From assembly GCF_018618755.1 (NCBI RefSeq), contig NZ_JACSMR010000012.1, forward strand, positions 1 to 64,000: a DNA stretch of 64,000 bases, given 5' to 3'. Below, one piece after another: positions 33,006 through 41,862 of this stretch (positions are counted from its first letter, which is position 1; each line of letters starts with the position of its first letter). A program made the translations under genes and the position numbers. The stretch comes from Exiguobacterium sp. s193. Lineage in GTDB: Bacteria; Bacillota; Bacilli; Exiguobacteriales; Exiguobacteriaceae. The notes below the pieces were generated by a model that saw only the letters and a program-made list of their open reading frames with translations, was not told the DNA's origin and searched no databases.

Positions 33006-33521
33006 CCCGCTTCTGAAACAACAGAGGCGGGATTTTCATCATGTAGACAAACGTTTAAGCAGCGTAAATCTGTTATGTCGAGATACAATCCGTTTGCGCT
33101 TCCCTGTCTCGCCTCGTCTTCAAAGCGGCAACCTTCCACGCCCGCTGCAGCTGTGCTACAGGGTCGCGACCGATTGCTCTTCGCTTTGGAAGCGATTCAA
33201 GACGGAACGCGCTTTAAAACGGCTGAAAGAGCATTACACCACTCTCTTGGCGCGCAAAAAAGTCCCGCTTCTGAATCATCAGAGGCGGGACTTTCAGCAT
33301 GTAGACAAACGATTTAGAAGCGTAAACCTGTTATGTCGAGATACAATCCGTTTGCGCTTCCCTGTCTCGCCTCGTCTTCAAAGCGGCAACCTTCCACGCC
33401 CGCTGCAGCTGTGCTACAGGGTCGCGACCGATTGCTCTTCGCTTTGGAAGCGATTTAAGACGGTACGCGCTTTAAAACGGCTAAAAGAGCATTACACCAC
33501 TCTCTTGGCTCGAAAAAACAT
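33006..33521. repeat. Two tandem 258-bp intergenic repeat units (site B)
   Basis: Units 33006-33263 and 33264-33521 have exactly the same length and are nearly identical. Each begins with a terminator-like hairpin CCCGCTTCTGAA...AGAGGCGGG and continues with GTAGACAAACG, GATACAATCCGTTTGCGCTTCCCTG, TCGCCTCGTCTTCAAAGCG and GCTTTGGAAGCGATT-AAGACGG. The two ends of the unit are imperfect inverted repeats (CCGTTT..GCGCTTCC against GGAACGCGCTTTAAAACGG), so each could fold into one long arm. The region between gabD and the antiporter gene (32996-33558) holds nothing else. Confidence 0.85.
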
Positions 33522-33555
33522 CCCGCTTCTGAACCAACAGAGGCGGGACTTTTTT
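33522..33555. terminator. Terminator hairpin, third copy
   Basis: CCCGCTTCTG-AACCAA-CAGAGGCGGG followed by ACTTTTTTTCG. It is the third copy of the hairpin that also stands at 33006 and 33264, and serves the 3' ends of gabD and/or the antiporter gene ending at 33559. Confidence 0.8.
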
Positions 33556-33558
33556 TCG

Positions 33559-35571
33559 TTAATCGACATATTCGTAGAGAACGACACTTTCGATGTAGTG
33601 AATGAAGCGGCGTAACTCTTTTTCTTTTTCCGAAGAAAGGTCCCCTTCCTTCGACATTTCGGCAATTTCTTGCCGCTGGACTTCAATTGCCCGTAAGCAC
33701 AGTTCTTCTTTTTGCTGTTCGACGTCGCCCTTACTGCCGACCGGTGACGCCCACTGCGTATGTTTGCCGCGGAGGCGGAAGTAATGTCCTTTGACACTTT
33801 GGACGACTTCCGTCGGATACTTGTCGTGGCACGTCTCGAGCCGGTCGATGATGTCGCCGATGACATGTTCATAAAGAGCATGCTCCATCTCCGTCAGACG
33901 GATCAATTCATCCGACGATAACGTAAATCGTTTTCGTTTGCGTATCAGTTTCCGTAACGGCTGATAGAGCCGGACCGTTGATTCCGAATGAATCGCCCGA
34001 CGTCGGTGTTCGATTGAGGCAACCGTTTCTTTTTTCAATAAATCCGGCACGTCATGATTCTTAAAGAATGCTTTGACGAATTCCGTTTCCCACGCGACGG
34101 CTTCAAGACGCAGTTCCTTCAACTGTTCGTTGTAGACGTTGAGTTCCTGTTCGCTCTTCTCTTCGGCGCGTAACAACCGTAACATGACATGGTATTCGTT
34201 CAGCAAATCAAACGCGACCGGGGAATTATCCGAATTTGTCGCCTGTTTGACTTCCTGAATCGCCCGGAGCATCATCCGTTGTTTTTGGGCATTCAAGTCA
34301 AGATTCGTTTGGCTGGCCGAGCCTTTTGGACTCAATAGCGGTAAGGCAATCGTCGCGAGCACTAACGTAAAGATGATGACGCCCGCCGCGAGGAAGATGA
34401 TTAACGACCGTTCTGGGAACGCAATCCCGGCGTCCGTCAAAAACGGCAGCGATAACACACCGACCATCGTGATCGTCCCGCGTACGCCGACGAGCGTCGT
34501 AATCAGGTTCCGCTTGAATGAAGGCGGCCGTTCGTCTTCTTTGCGGAGGAAACGATGGTCAAACCAATTAAAGAATAGCGTCCAGACCAAGCGGATGCCT
34601 AGGATGACGAGACCGATTAAGCTGACGTACCCGAGTAACCGCCAATTGTTGATGGCGTCATCGATAAAGATGGCTTGTGTCGCCCCGGGCAACGTCAAAC
34701 CGAGCAATAAGAAAATGACCCCGTTCAAGATGTAGGCAATCATCGTCCAAATGTTATCCGTCAAAACCTGTTCGTGGGCAAAGAACGTCTCCGTCCGCTC
34801 CTTGATTAGGGCATGAAGCAAACCACCGGCGACGACGGCGATGACGCCCGACGCATGGAGCAGTTCTTCCGAGACGAAGAAGATGATGAACGGTGTTAAG
34901 ATTTGCAGGAGCGCATAAAAGACGACATCCTCGATTCCCGCCCGGCGGAGCCGGATTTTCAGCCAGTTCATCAAGACGATGATGACCAGACCGACGACGG
35001 CACCGACGGCGAACATATAAATGAATTCAAATGAAGCTTCCTGTAAGGAAAAATAGCCTGTTACGACGGCGGTGACGGCGTAACTGAACGCAACAAGACC
35101 CGATGCGTCATTGATCAATGATTCTCCCCGGACAAGATTGAGGATTTGTTCCGGGAGCCGGACACGTTTTGCGATTCCGTTGACCGCGACCGGGTCCGTC
35201 GGGGATAAAATCGCGGCTAACGCAAAGGCGGCAGCAAGCGGCACGACCGGCAACATCCAGTGGATGAAATATCCGCCGATCACGGTCGTCAATAAGACGA
35301 GCACGATGGCGTTGCCGAGGATTGCCCCGCGCATCTTCCACAATTGTTCCCGCGGAAAATGTGAGCTGTCGTTGTACAGCAAGGGGGCGATGAACAACAG
35401 TAAAAACCATTCCGATTCGACTTCAATCGATAGTTCCTTAATTGATAAGGCAACGAGCGTCCCGACGATGATTTGAATCAAGGCCGTCGGAATAAAACGG
35501 ATATAATGTCCGATGACGTTCGTCAATAAAATTAACGCCAGTAACAATAAAATCAATGATAACGTTTCCAT
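33559..35571 (-). CDS. Na+/H+ antiporter, CPA1 (NhaP) family with long cytoplasmic tail
   Basis: A 670-residue transporter with about 12 TM segments in residues 1-415. Family landmarks are LSPTDPVAVNGI (extended helix), GESLINDASGLVAF with the conserved acidic ND motif, and VGVRGTITMVGVLSLP. These are the ion-translocation residues of CPA1 exchangers. Residues about 420-670 are a hydrophilic, helix-rich tail with many charged residues, probably regulatory. Role: sodium and pH homeostasis at the cytoplasmic membrane. Confidence 0.92.
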   Translation of the reverse strand: METLSLILLLLALILLTNVIGHYIRFIPTALIQIIVGTLVALSIKELSIEVESEWFLLLFIAPLLYNDSSHFPREQLWKMRGAILGNAIVLVLLTTVIGGYFIHWMLPVVPLAAAFALAAILSPTDPVAVNGIAKRVRLPEQILNLVRGESLINDASGLVAFSYAVTAVVTGYFSLQEASFEFIYMFAVGAVVGLVIIVLMNWLKIRLRRAGIEDVVFYALLQILTPFIIFFVSEELLHASGVIAVVAGGLLHALIKERTETFFAHEQVLTDNIWTMIAYILNGVIFLLLGLTLPGATQAIFIDDAINNWRLLGYVSLIGLVILGIRLVWTLFFNWFDHRFLRKEDERPPSFKRNLITTLVGVRGTITMVGVLSLPFLTDAGIAFPERSLIIFLAAGVIIFTLVLATIALPLLSPKGSASQTNLDLNAQKQRMMLRAIQEVKQATNSDNSPVAFDLLNEYHVMLRLLRAEEKSEQELNVYNEQLKELRLEAVAWETEFVKAFFKNHDVPDLLKKETVASIEHRRRAIHSESTVRLYQPLRKLIRKRKRFTLSSDELIRLTEMEHALYEHVIGDIIDRLETCHDKYPTEVVQSVKGHYFRLRGKHTQWASPVGSKGDVEQQKEELCLRAIEVQRQEIAEMSKEGDLSSEKEKELRRFIHYIESVVLYEYVD

Positions 35572-35653
35572 AGAAAATCACTTCCATTCTTTCACTTTTC
35601 TCTAGTTTTATCGTACCATAATTTTTTGCTGGCATAGGAGAATCACCCCTTTT

Positions 35654-36541
35654 TCAGGCATCATAGGACGCAAGCAACGCTCTTGCCTGCTTCAGTATAT
35701 CTTCCTTTAGTGATGACGGTTCAAGGACCTGAACGTTTTCGCCCAGTCCAAACAACTGGCGTCCGAGAAACGGTAACTCCGCCACCGGAACGGACCATGT
35801 CCGTTGTGCGTTAAGCGGTAAAATCCCTTCAAGCAACCGTTCCCCGAGTGACGTCACTTCCAGTCGGATCGTCACCTGTTCACCTGACTTCCCCTGATGT
35901 TCTGCTTCCTCGAATGTCAGCCGTTCGGACGAAATGGTCGTCGGTAAGACCTGCTCCATCCGGTCGATCCGGTACTGCCGCAGTCCACGTTCGGTCTCGG
36001 CGAGCAGATACCAGCGATTGCGTTCAAACGTCAAACCGATTGGATCAATCAAAATCGTCCGGCGACCGCTTGTCGTCCGGTAAGTGATTTCACCTTTGAC
36101 TTCCGCTTCCATCAAACCCAACACATCCCCCGTCAACGGGGATGGTGGGGTATCAGGTCGTGCAAAACGGACCCGTCCCTTCAGGCGGTCCATCTTTGCT
36201 TCAAGATCCGTTGGCAGTTCATGGAGATACCATTCAGCAAGATTCCCCCGTAACGGACCAAACGGCAGATCGGGAATTTGACCGACCCAGTCGAGCATTA
36301 AAAATAAAGTGATCGCTTCCTGTTCCCGCAAGGCAAGTGGGGGTAACAGACGGTTTGGTAAGACCCGGTAGCCGCCGGCCGGTCCGCGTTCGCTGTAAAT
36401 CGGATAGCCGTTTGCTTCAAGCTCTAGTAAATCCCGTTGAATCGTGCGTAACGAGACGCCGCATGCTTGCGCGAGTTCCCGCGCCGTCAACAGCTGTTGC
36501 CGATTGAGCAGACGCATCAGTTTCAAATGGCGACCTTTCAT
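35654..36541 (-). CDS. HTH and WYL-domain transcriptional regulator (YafY-type)
   Basis: A 295-residue regulator. Residues 1-60 form a DeoR-like HTH (LMRLLNRQQLLTARELAQACGVSLRTIQRDLLELEANGYPI). The middle is a WYL domain (ITYRTTSGRRTILIDPIGLTFERNRWYLLAE) and the end a WCX-type segment. WYL proteins bind nucleic acids or nucleotides and can activate or repress. It is divergent from the DHFR-like gene at 36627, and the shared promoter contains a small palindrome, so the two are likely linked. Confidence 0.9.
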   Translation of the reverse strand: MKGRHLKLMRLLNRQQLLTARELAQACGVSLRTIQRDLLELEANGYPIYSERGPAGGYRVLPNRLLPPLALREQEAITLFLMLDWVGQIPDLPFGPLRGNLAEWYLHELPTDLEAKMDRLKGRVRFARPDTPPSPLTGDVLGLMEAEVKGEITYRTTSGRRTILIDPIGLTFERNRWYLLAETERGLRQYRIDRMEQVLPTTISSERLTFEEAEHQGKSGEQVTIRLEVTSLGERLLEGILPLNAQRTWSVPVAELPFLGRQLFGLGENVQVLEPSSLKEDILKQARALLASYDA

Positions 36542-36563
36542 ACAAAATCCCCTCTCGAATTAC

Positions 36564-36600
36564 GACATCTTTTGTCATGATTATACCGTAGACTAAAGAT
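36564..36600 (+). promoter_or_regulatory. Promoter with GACA-N5-TGTC palindrome between WYL regulator and reductase-like gene
   Basis: GACATCTTTTGTC (36564-36576) overlaps a -35-like TTGTCA (36572-36577), which is followed 16 bases later by TAAAGA. The palindrome is placed where the divergent regulator could control transcription of the gene at 36627. Confidence 0.45.
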
Positions 36601-36626
36601 AAATCGAACAAAAGGAGGAGTTATTG

Positions 36627-37148
36627 ATGACTAAAACCGTTTTATATATCGCCTGTAGTCTCGATGGAAAGATTGCCCGATCAAATGATTCGCTCGATTG
36701 GTTGTTCGCTGTCGAAGGGGACGGTGACAATGGGTATGCGGTGTTCATGGAGGATGTCGGTGCCGTCATCATGGGCCGAAAAACATTTGACGAAGTCTTA
36801 GTCCTCAGTGACGACTACCCGTACAGCGGACTCGAGAACTACGTGTTGACCCGACAGACCAACCAACAGTCCGAATACGCCACCTACACGAACGAACCAC
36901 TTAATGTGTTGATCGACCGGATTAGTCCAAGCATCAACGGCAAGATTTGGCTCGTCGGCGGCGGTGAATTGATTCAGGAAGCCTTACGGTTACAATTGAT
37001 TGACCAGCTCGAACTGGCGATCGCGCCTGTCGTCCTCGGCAGCGGGATTCCACTGTTTCCGGAAGGGACGCTTGAGACACGGTTCCGGCTGACCGGCTGT
37101 CGTCCGTCCGGTCAGTTCATCATGGTGACGTATGATGTCTTGAAATGA
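36627..37148 (+). CDS. Dihydrofolate reductase-like / RibD C-terminal domain protein
   Basis: A 173-residue protein of the DHFR superfamily (YyaP/YwjB type). The N-terminal strand is VLYIACSLDGKIARSNDSLDWL, followed by VIMGRKTFDEVL and IWLVGGGELIQEAL, the NADPH-binding signature. Such proteins are not classical folate enzymes; their substrate is usually unknown. ATG 36627 has AAAGGAGGAG upstream. Divergent from the WYL regulator, with own terminator. Confidence 0.9.
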   Translation: MTKTVLYIACSLDGKIARSNDSLDWLFAVEGDGDNGYAVFMEDVGAVIMGRKTFDEVLVLSDDYPYSGLENYVLTRQTNQQSEYATYTNEPLNVLIDRISPSINGKIWLVGGGELIQEALRLQLIDQLELAIAPVVLGSGIPLFPEGTLETRFRLTGCRPSGQFIMVTYDVLK

Positions 37149-37164
37149 CGTTCCACGCAGATAA

Positions 37165-37202
37165 AAAACACCTTTGAAACGCTGCAGGCAAAGGTGTTTT
37201 TT
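37165..37202. terminator. Intrinsic terminator
   Basis: AAAACACCTTTG pairs with CAAAGGTGTTTT, followed by TTG and a T-rich stretch, between the converging reductase-like and oxidoreductase genes. Confidence 0.85.
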
Positions 37203-37257
37203 GTTCTACTTTGTTTTTTGCGTCAGTCCGACGGTATCCGTCATGACGATGTGGCAT

Positions 37258-38190
37258 CTAATCCGTTTTACCGGAATCCTCCACGACCGACACGATGACA
37301 TTGCCGTATTTCCGCCCGGAATCGACGTAACGGTGGGCAGCGACGATCTCTTCCAGCGAAAATACCGTATCGATGACCGCTTTCAGCTCACCCGCTTCAA
37401 ACCACTCATTCAGTAAAATCAAATCTTTTTTCAGCGCCCGTGCCACGCCTTGTCCGGCGACTGAAAGAAACGCCCCTTTCGCTCCGACGTGCTTACGTGC
37501 CATTCGTTTGTCAATCTTTCCGGACGCGTCAAATACTGCGTCATACGTCGTCAGGTGCGCATCATATCCTTCTGCTGTATAGTCGACGACAACATCCGCG
37601 CCAAGACCTTTCACCAACTCAACGTGCCGTCCGCTGCAGACCGCCGTCACATGAAGTCCGTATTGTTTGGCGATTTGGACGGCAAGCGAACCGACGGCGC
37701 CCGAGGCTCCGTAAACCAAAATCGTTTTCGCCTGCTTAAGGTTCAGCTTCCGGAAAAAGTGGAGGACGGTCGTTCCGCCAAACGGAAGACTGGCTGCTTC
37801 CACGAAGCTTGCATTACGCGGCATCTGCCCGACACAGCTGGTTTCCTTGATACAGTCATACTCAGCGTAACCACCAAAGCGCATCCCGGTCAGGGCATAG
37901 ACACGGTCGCCGACTTTAAAATCCTGGACACGATTGCCTGTCGCGACGACTTCGCCGGCTAAGACAACTCCTAAAATTGGCTGTCTCGGTGCTTTAAACC
38001 CGATGACGACACGCATCGGAAGTTTTCCTGCTGCCGGTACATCGAGTGCCCGCAGACGACGATCACCTGAATGCACGGCGGAGGCATGGACTTTTATCAG
38101 CAACTCAGATGCTTTCGGGACAGGCTGTTTCACTTCTCGCAGCTTCAGTACATCGGGCGGACCATATGCAGTACAAACGACGGCTCTCAT
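37258..38190 (-). CDS. Zinc-independent quinone oxidoreductase-like MDR protein
   Basis: A 310-residue medium-chain dehydrogenase/reductase. The N-terminal GroES-like domain (PVPKASELLIKVHASAVHSGDRRLR) lacks the zinc-binding Cys/His set. The Rossmann motif is VYGASGAVGSLAVQIAKQYG (residues about 148-167). This fits the NAD(P)H:quinone oxidoreductase/zeta-crystallin group. It reduces quinones or enals; specificity is unknown. It is divergent from the MFS gene. Confidence 0.88.
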   Translation of the reverse strand: MRAVVCTAYGPPDVLKLREVKQPVPKASELLIKVHASAVHSGDRRLRALDVPAAGKLPMRVVIGFKAPRQPILGVVLAGEVVATGNRVQDFKVGDRVYALTGMRFGGYAEYDCIKETSCVGQMPRNASFVEAASLPFGGTTVLHFFRKLNLKQAKTILVYGASGAVGSLAVQIAKQYGLHVTAVCSGRHVELVKGLGADVVVDYTAEGYDAHLTTYDAVFDASGKIDKRMARKHVGAKGAFLSVAGQGVARALKKDLILLNEWFEAGELKAVIDTVFSLEEIVAAHRYVDSGRKYGNVIVSVVEDSGKTD

Positions 38191-38333
38191 CGTAACCCTC
38201 CTCGAGCTTATTTGTTACTTAAGTAATACGACAGATCGGTACAAAAAACCTGCACGGTTCAGGCATTGTGAACCCCACATTTATCCGATATGCTATTGGT
38301 AATATATGTATAAAGAAAGCAGGTGGATTCCCC

Positions 38334-39497
38334 TTGTCTCGTGCTACGACGCTCCTGGCTTCATTCGGCATTTCGCAATTCGGCGATTTCATTTATCTCG
38401 TCGCAATCAATGTCTATCTCTATCAACTGACCGGCTCCGCCACCGCTGTCGCCGGACTCTGGATCATCGGTCCTGTTGCCGCCCTGTTCACGAAATTTTG
38501 GGTCGGCAGTCTGATTGACCGGGTCGATGTACGCAGGTGGTTGATCGGGACGGATTTCGTCCGGGCGTTGCTCGTCGCGCTGATTCCGCTCCTGTCGACA
38601 CTGCCGTTGATGTACCTGACGCTGTTTGCCCTCGCCCTTGTCAAAGCGTTTTTCGAACCTGCCGCGACGACCTACCTGACACAACTCGTGCCAGACACCG
38701 GTCGGAAAACGTTTAATGCCTATCGTGGTCTGATCACGTCGAGTGCTTTTTTGATTGGTCCGGCGTTAGCCGGTCTGCTGTTACTCGTCGCGACAGCCGA
38801 TGTCGCGATTTGGATCAATGCCGGCTCGTTTGTCGTTTCCGGCATATTACTAGCTTTCCTGCCTTCCGTCCCTCGTCCGCCCGCTGTCGAGAAATCACGA
38901 TTCGCCGACGTCGCAGCGGACTGGCGCACCGTCGCCCGATTCAGTCGGTCGAACCGGTTTATCATCGCGGTTTATGTCATCGGATTGTTGACGATGAGCC
39001 TTGCGCTTGCGATGGACGCCCAGGAAGTCGTCTTTCTGCAGACCGTCGTCGGACTATCGGTAACCGATTATGGACTGTTGATCAGTATAACGGGCATCGG
39101 TTCCGTGCTCGGTGGACTGACCGTTGCCCGTTTCTCGCGTCACCTGTCGCTCAAAACGTTACTCGTCAGCGGTTATTCGTTCGTCGCGACCGGATTCATC
39201 TTGCTCGGGTTTTTTAATGCCTTTTCCGGGACCGGCTTCGTGACATTTTATCAAAACAATGTGCCGGATGAATTGATGGGTCGGGTAACAAGTCTTTATG
39301 GACTCGGGCAAAGTGTACTCCACATCGTGTTGATTTTATTCGTTGGTTTTACCGGTGACCTGTTCCCGCTCCGCTTCACCGTGTTGACGGCGGCCGGTGT
39401 ATTAATCGGGCTGAGTCTGCTTCAAAGCATCGCTGTCCTCTTGCCGGGTAAACAACTATTTTTTAAAGAAGATTTGCCGACGAAACGCATTTCCTAA
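38334..39497 (+). CDS. MFS transporter
   Basis: A 387-residue major-facilitator protein with 11-12 TM segments. TTG 38334 is taken as start because AGGTGG lies upstream and the first TM (ASFGISQFGDFIYLVAINVYLYQLTG) then begins near residue 9, the normal place. The loop 2-3 signature is WVGSLIDRVDVRRWLIGTD. It belongs to the group of EntS/MefA-like exporters. Substrate unknown. The gene at 61366 is a more distant relative. Confidence 0.85.
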   Translation: MSRATTLLASFGISQFGDFIYLVAINVYLYQLTGSATAVAGLWIIGPVAALFTKFWVGSLIDRVDVRRWLIGTDFVRALLVALIPLLSTLPLMYLTLFALALVKAFFEPAATTYLTQLVPDTGRKTFNAYRGLITSSAFLIGPALAGLLLLVATADVAIWINAGSFVVSGILLAFLPSVPRPPAVEKSRFADVAADWRTVARFSRSNRFIIAVYVIGLLTMSLALAMDAQEVVFLQTVVGLSVTDYGLLISITGIGSVLGGLTVARFSRHLSLKTLLVSGYSFVATGFILLGFFNAFSGTGFVTFYQNNVPDELMGRVTSLYGLGQSVLHIVLILFVGFTGDLFPLRFTVLTAAGVLIGLSLLQSIAVLLPGKQLFFKEDLPTKRIS

Positions 39498-39599
39498 ATC
39501 AGACGACGTGACATTCTCCTTTTGAAATTACAAATTATGCTAAAATCAAGTCAGCTACATAGTTTTTTTAGACCATGATACGAACGGAGTGAAAGCTAC

Positions 39600-40259
39600 A
39601 TGCACATTTTGATTGGACAACCGAAACAAGAAACTGACTTACAGCAATTGCGGCGAGAGCTTGCCGCCTATCCCGACATCGACATCGTGTTGTACCCGGA
39701 AGGCTACTGCCGGCAGACCGATCTCGTGACGCTCTGTCAACTTGCAAAACAGTATACGACAATGATCGTCACCGGGTACCGGGACGCCGACCGGTTGGAC
39801 CGGGCATTGATCATTAACGAACATGGAGAAATCCTTCTCGACCGTGCGAAGACACCGGAAGCTGGTCCGCTCTATCAACCGTCGACCGTCGCGGATAATG
39901 ACCATCGGTACGGGTACTTGCTCTGTCGCGAAATCTTCTTAGGACTCGATGGGCTGAAGAACGATACCATTGAAGTGATCTTCAATCCGATCGGCGTCGG
40001 GATGTTCAGTCCGGAACAATATGCCGAGTGGTCGGGCGAAGCAGCCCGCATCAGCCGCCAGCAATCCGCTATCGTCATCGGGACGAGTCATGCCGACGGG
40101 TCTTACCGCAACTGCGGCTTTTCGATTCCGACGGCGTTTGCGTATGACGCGACCGGTGAAGCGATTTTCCTGTCAAAAGACGATCGACGGACACGGATTC
40201 TCGATACGGTCACGAACACGGTTACCGTCATCGATTCGTTGATTGAAAACAGAACATAA
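39600..40259 (+). CDS. Carbon-nitrogen hydrolase (nitrilase superfamily)
   Basis: A 219-residue nitrilase-superfamily protein with the catalytic triad readable: Glu34 in YPEGY, Lys84 in DRAKTPEAG and Cys109 in YLLCREIFLG. It is shorter than most amidases of the family (about 260-280 residues), mainly by loops. Such enzymes hydrolyse small amides or N-carbamoyl compounds. Substrate unknown. It has its own terminator. Confidence 0.85.
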   Translation: MHILIGQPKQETDLQQLRRELAAYPDIDIVLYPEGYCRQTDLVTLCQLAKQYTTMIVTGYRDADRLDRALIINEHGEILLDRAKTPEAGPLYQPSTVADNDHRYGYLLCREIFLGLDGLKNDTIEVIFNPIGVGMFSPEQYAEWSGEAARISRQQSAIVIGTSHADGSYRNCGFSIPTAFAYDATGEAIFLSKDDRRTRILDTVTNTVTVIDSLIENRT

Positions 40260-40263
40260 TCAA

Positions 40264-40296
40264 AAGCCCCCGACCGCTTAAAATGGCCGGGGGCTT
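40264..40296. terminator. Intrinsic terminator
   Basis: AAGCCCCCG pairs with CGGGGGCTT, extended by ACC/GGC-type pairs, between the converging nitrilase and GNAT genes. Confidence 0.8.
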
Positions 40297-40303
40297 CATT
40301 TGC

Positions 40304-40909
40304 TCATTGATGTTGTTTTTCGTTCTGTCCCGCTGCCTGACGTTGCGTCACGTACTCATCCCGTAAAATGGAGTACATCTTGACATCGTGAAACGTCCCT
40401 TTGATGAAAATCAAGCGGCGTAACGTGCCTTCGTACGTCATCCCGACCTTCTCCATCACCCGTGCTGAACCGACGTTCGGCTCCATACACCGTGCCTGAA
40501 TCCGCTCCAGCTCCAATTCCTCAAAACCGAATGCCAACACTCGTTCCGTAGCTTCCGTGACGATGCCTTTGCCCCAGAATTGCCGCGATAAGGCGTACCC
40601 AAGTTCTGCTTGTTTATTCTCATCAAGTAGCAGATGAATAAAATCGATCGTGCCGATCATCTGTCCCGTCGCCTTCCATTCCATTGCCCACGGTGCCTGT
40701 TTCCCCTGTTCATAGTTCGATAGGACGTGCGTCAGGAATTGCTCTGCCTGGTCCACCGTCTGATTTGCGTTCCACGTCACGTAACGCGCCGTCTCCTCGT
40801 CCTGGGTATAGGCGAACAAATCATCCAAGTCCTCCTGGCGCATCGGACGTAACAGCAAGCGGTCCGTTTCAAGTGTTGGTAACATCTTGTAAAATTGTTC
40901 AGTTGTCAT
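40304..40909 (-). CDS. GNAT family N-acetyltransferase (RimJ/RimL type)
   Basis: A 201-residue acetyltransferase. The start is typical (LPTLETDRLLLRPMRQEDLDDLFAYTQDEETARYVTW), the acetyl-CoA motif is ALSRQFWGKGIVTEATERVLAFGFEEL, and the end is NVGSARVMEKVGMTYEGTLRR. These are the classical RimJ/RimL hallmarks. It could modify a ribosomal protein or another amine; the target is unknown. Confidence 0.9.
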   Translation of the reverse strand: MTTEQFYKMLPTLETDRLLLRPMRQEDLDDLFAYTQDEETARYVTWNANQTVDQAEQFLTHVLSNYEQGKQAPWAMEWKATGQMIGTIDFIHLLLDENKQAELGYALSRQFWGKGIVTEATERVLAFGFEELELERIQARCMEPNVGSARVMEKVGMTYEGTLRRLIFIKGTFHDVKMYSILRDEYVTQRQAAGQNEKQHQ

Positions 40910-41074
40910 TCAAGATCCTCCGTTTCTTTTTTACATTATATACAAAAAACATTTCGGTTCCACATCATTTTTTTGTTTCATCTTTTCAACATGTCGATAA
41001 TCAGGTACCGGACGTAATCCAACCCGTCGAACGCTTATTTTCACTTTCTCATTCCCATCTTACACGAAGATGAG

Positions 41075-41103
41075 TTGCATTTGGTAATAATAAACAGTAT
41101 ATT
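41075..41103 (+). promoter_or_regulatory. SigmaA-type promoter of the stand-alone extracytoplasmic protein gene
   Basis: TTGCAT (-35) and TATATT (-10) are separated by 17 bases and lie 58 bases before the start codon at 41162. Confidence 0.6.
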
Positions 41104-41161
41104 TAATCTAATTATTCTGATAATTGTTTCCAAATTAAACAGAAGAAGGAGTGTTCCAATC

Positions 41162-41761
41162 ATGACTACTCAAAAACGAGTGCTTTCACTTGCTACTGTC
41201 GCCGTGCTTGCCGGTGGCGCTGTCTTCGCTTTTACAACTTACGATGGATCAGCTGTACAGGATAAAACCAATTCAACAGCCCAGGTTAAAGTCAAGCAAG
41301 TCAGCACTACGAACGTCTCCAGTACACCATCGATTCAAAAATTAATGAGTGCCGGAATGGTCCAGACGTATCCGGGAGATCCGGCTTTAAAGAAAAATAC
41401 TTTCCGCGTTGACCCGATCGTCTTAGCCGCCCCAAAAGAATTAAAGCTGAAGGAAAAGGACGGGTACCGCTATATCACGGTTCCGCTCATCTTACACGAT
41501 AAAGAAGGTACGTCAGACGGATATAGCGTCTATCGTCCGAATGCTTTTTCAATCAATGACGGTCACGGACATGACTATGCTCCGGTCGACTACATCAGTC
41601 ATAACAAAAAAGCCTGGAAGTACGAACATCAATACATCGCTCCGAACCGTCTCGTGATGGATGTCGTCTACCACGTCCCGAAAAATGCCAATACGTTTGT
41701 TATGTTTGCGTCAAGCGATGCGTTCCCGAAGACATATACCGTCAAAATCAGCATCGATTAA
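41162..41761 (+). CDS. Secreted or anchored protein, homologous to the C-terminal domain of the next permease
   Basis: A 199-residue protein with an N-terminal signal/anchor (KRVLSLATVAVLAGGAVFAF). A Thr/Ser-rich linker leads to a domain from residue about 58 to the end. The domain shares a distinct pattern with the tail of the permease at 41863: IxKLM-x-x-G-x-x-x-TYPGDPxLK, RYIT-x-PL-x-LHD, Y-x-P-x-x-F-x-x-x-DG-x-GH and VMFASSDAF. The fold may be Ig-like (DUF4352-like), which is an inference. The start is ATG 41162 with GAAGGAG. A terminator stands between it and the permease gene. Confidence 0.75.
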   Translation: MTTQKRVLSLATVAVLAGGAVFAFTTYDGSAVQDKTNSTAQVKVKQVSTTNVSSTPSIQKLMSAGMVQTYPGDPALKKNTFRVDPIVLAAPKELKLKEKDGYRYITVPLILHDKEGTSDGYSVYRPNAFSINDGHGHDYAPVDYISHNKKAWKYEHQYIAPNRLVMDVVYHVPKNANTFVMFASSDAFPKTYTVKISID

Positions 41762-41795
41762 CATGGTGACTTTTTCTACCCTAATCGGTTAAAAC

Positions 41796-41829
41796 GACGG
41801 CCGGTTCCGATTCGGAATGGGCCGTCTTT
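41796..41829 (+). terminator. Terminator or attenuator before the permease gene
   Basis: GACGGCC pairs with GGCCGTC around an inner GTTCCGA/TTCGGAA hairpin and is followed by TTTC. It may reduce read-through from the upstream gene into the permease gene at 41863. Confidence 0.6.
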
Positions 41830-41862
41830 CATGTCGCTACACGTAAAAGGAGGTGGACGCTT

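Noticed and set aside
33006-33555. CRISPR-like array
   Set aside because: The three hairpins are terminator-like and separated by 230-base near-identical repeats, not by unique spacers; no cas genes are present.
33094-33615. A 173-codon open frame across the 258-bp repeats, apparently a two-repeat protein
   Set aside because: 258 is divisible by three, so any frame free of stops in one unit stays open in the next. There is no ribosome binding site, the frame ends at the terminator, and the DNA is explained by structured repeats.
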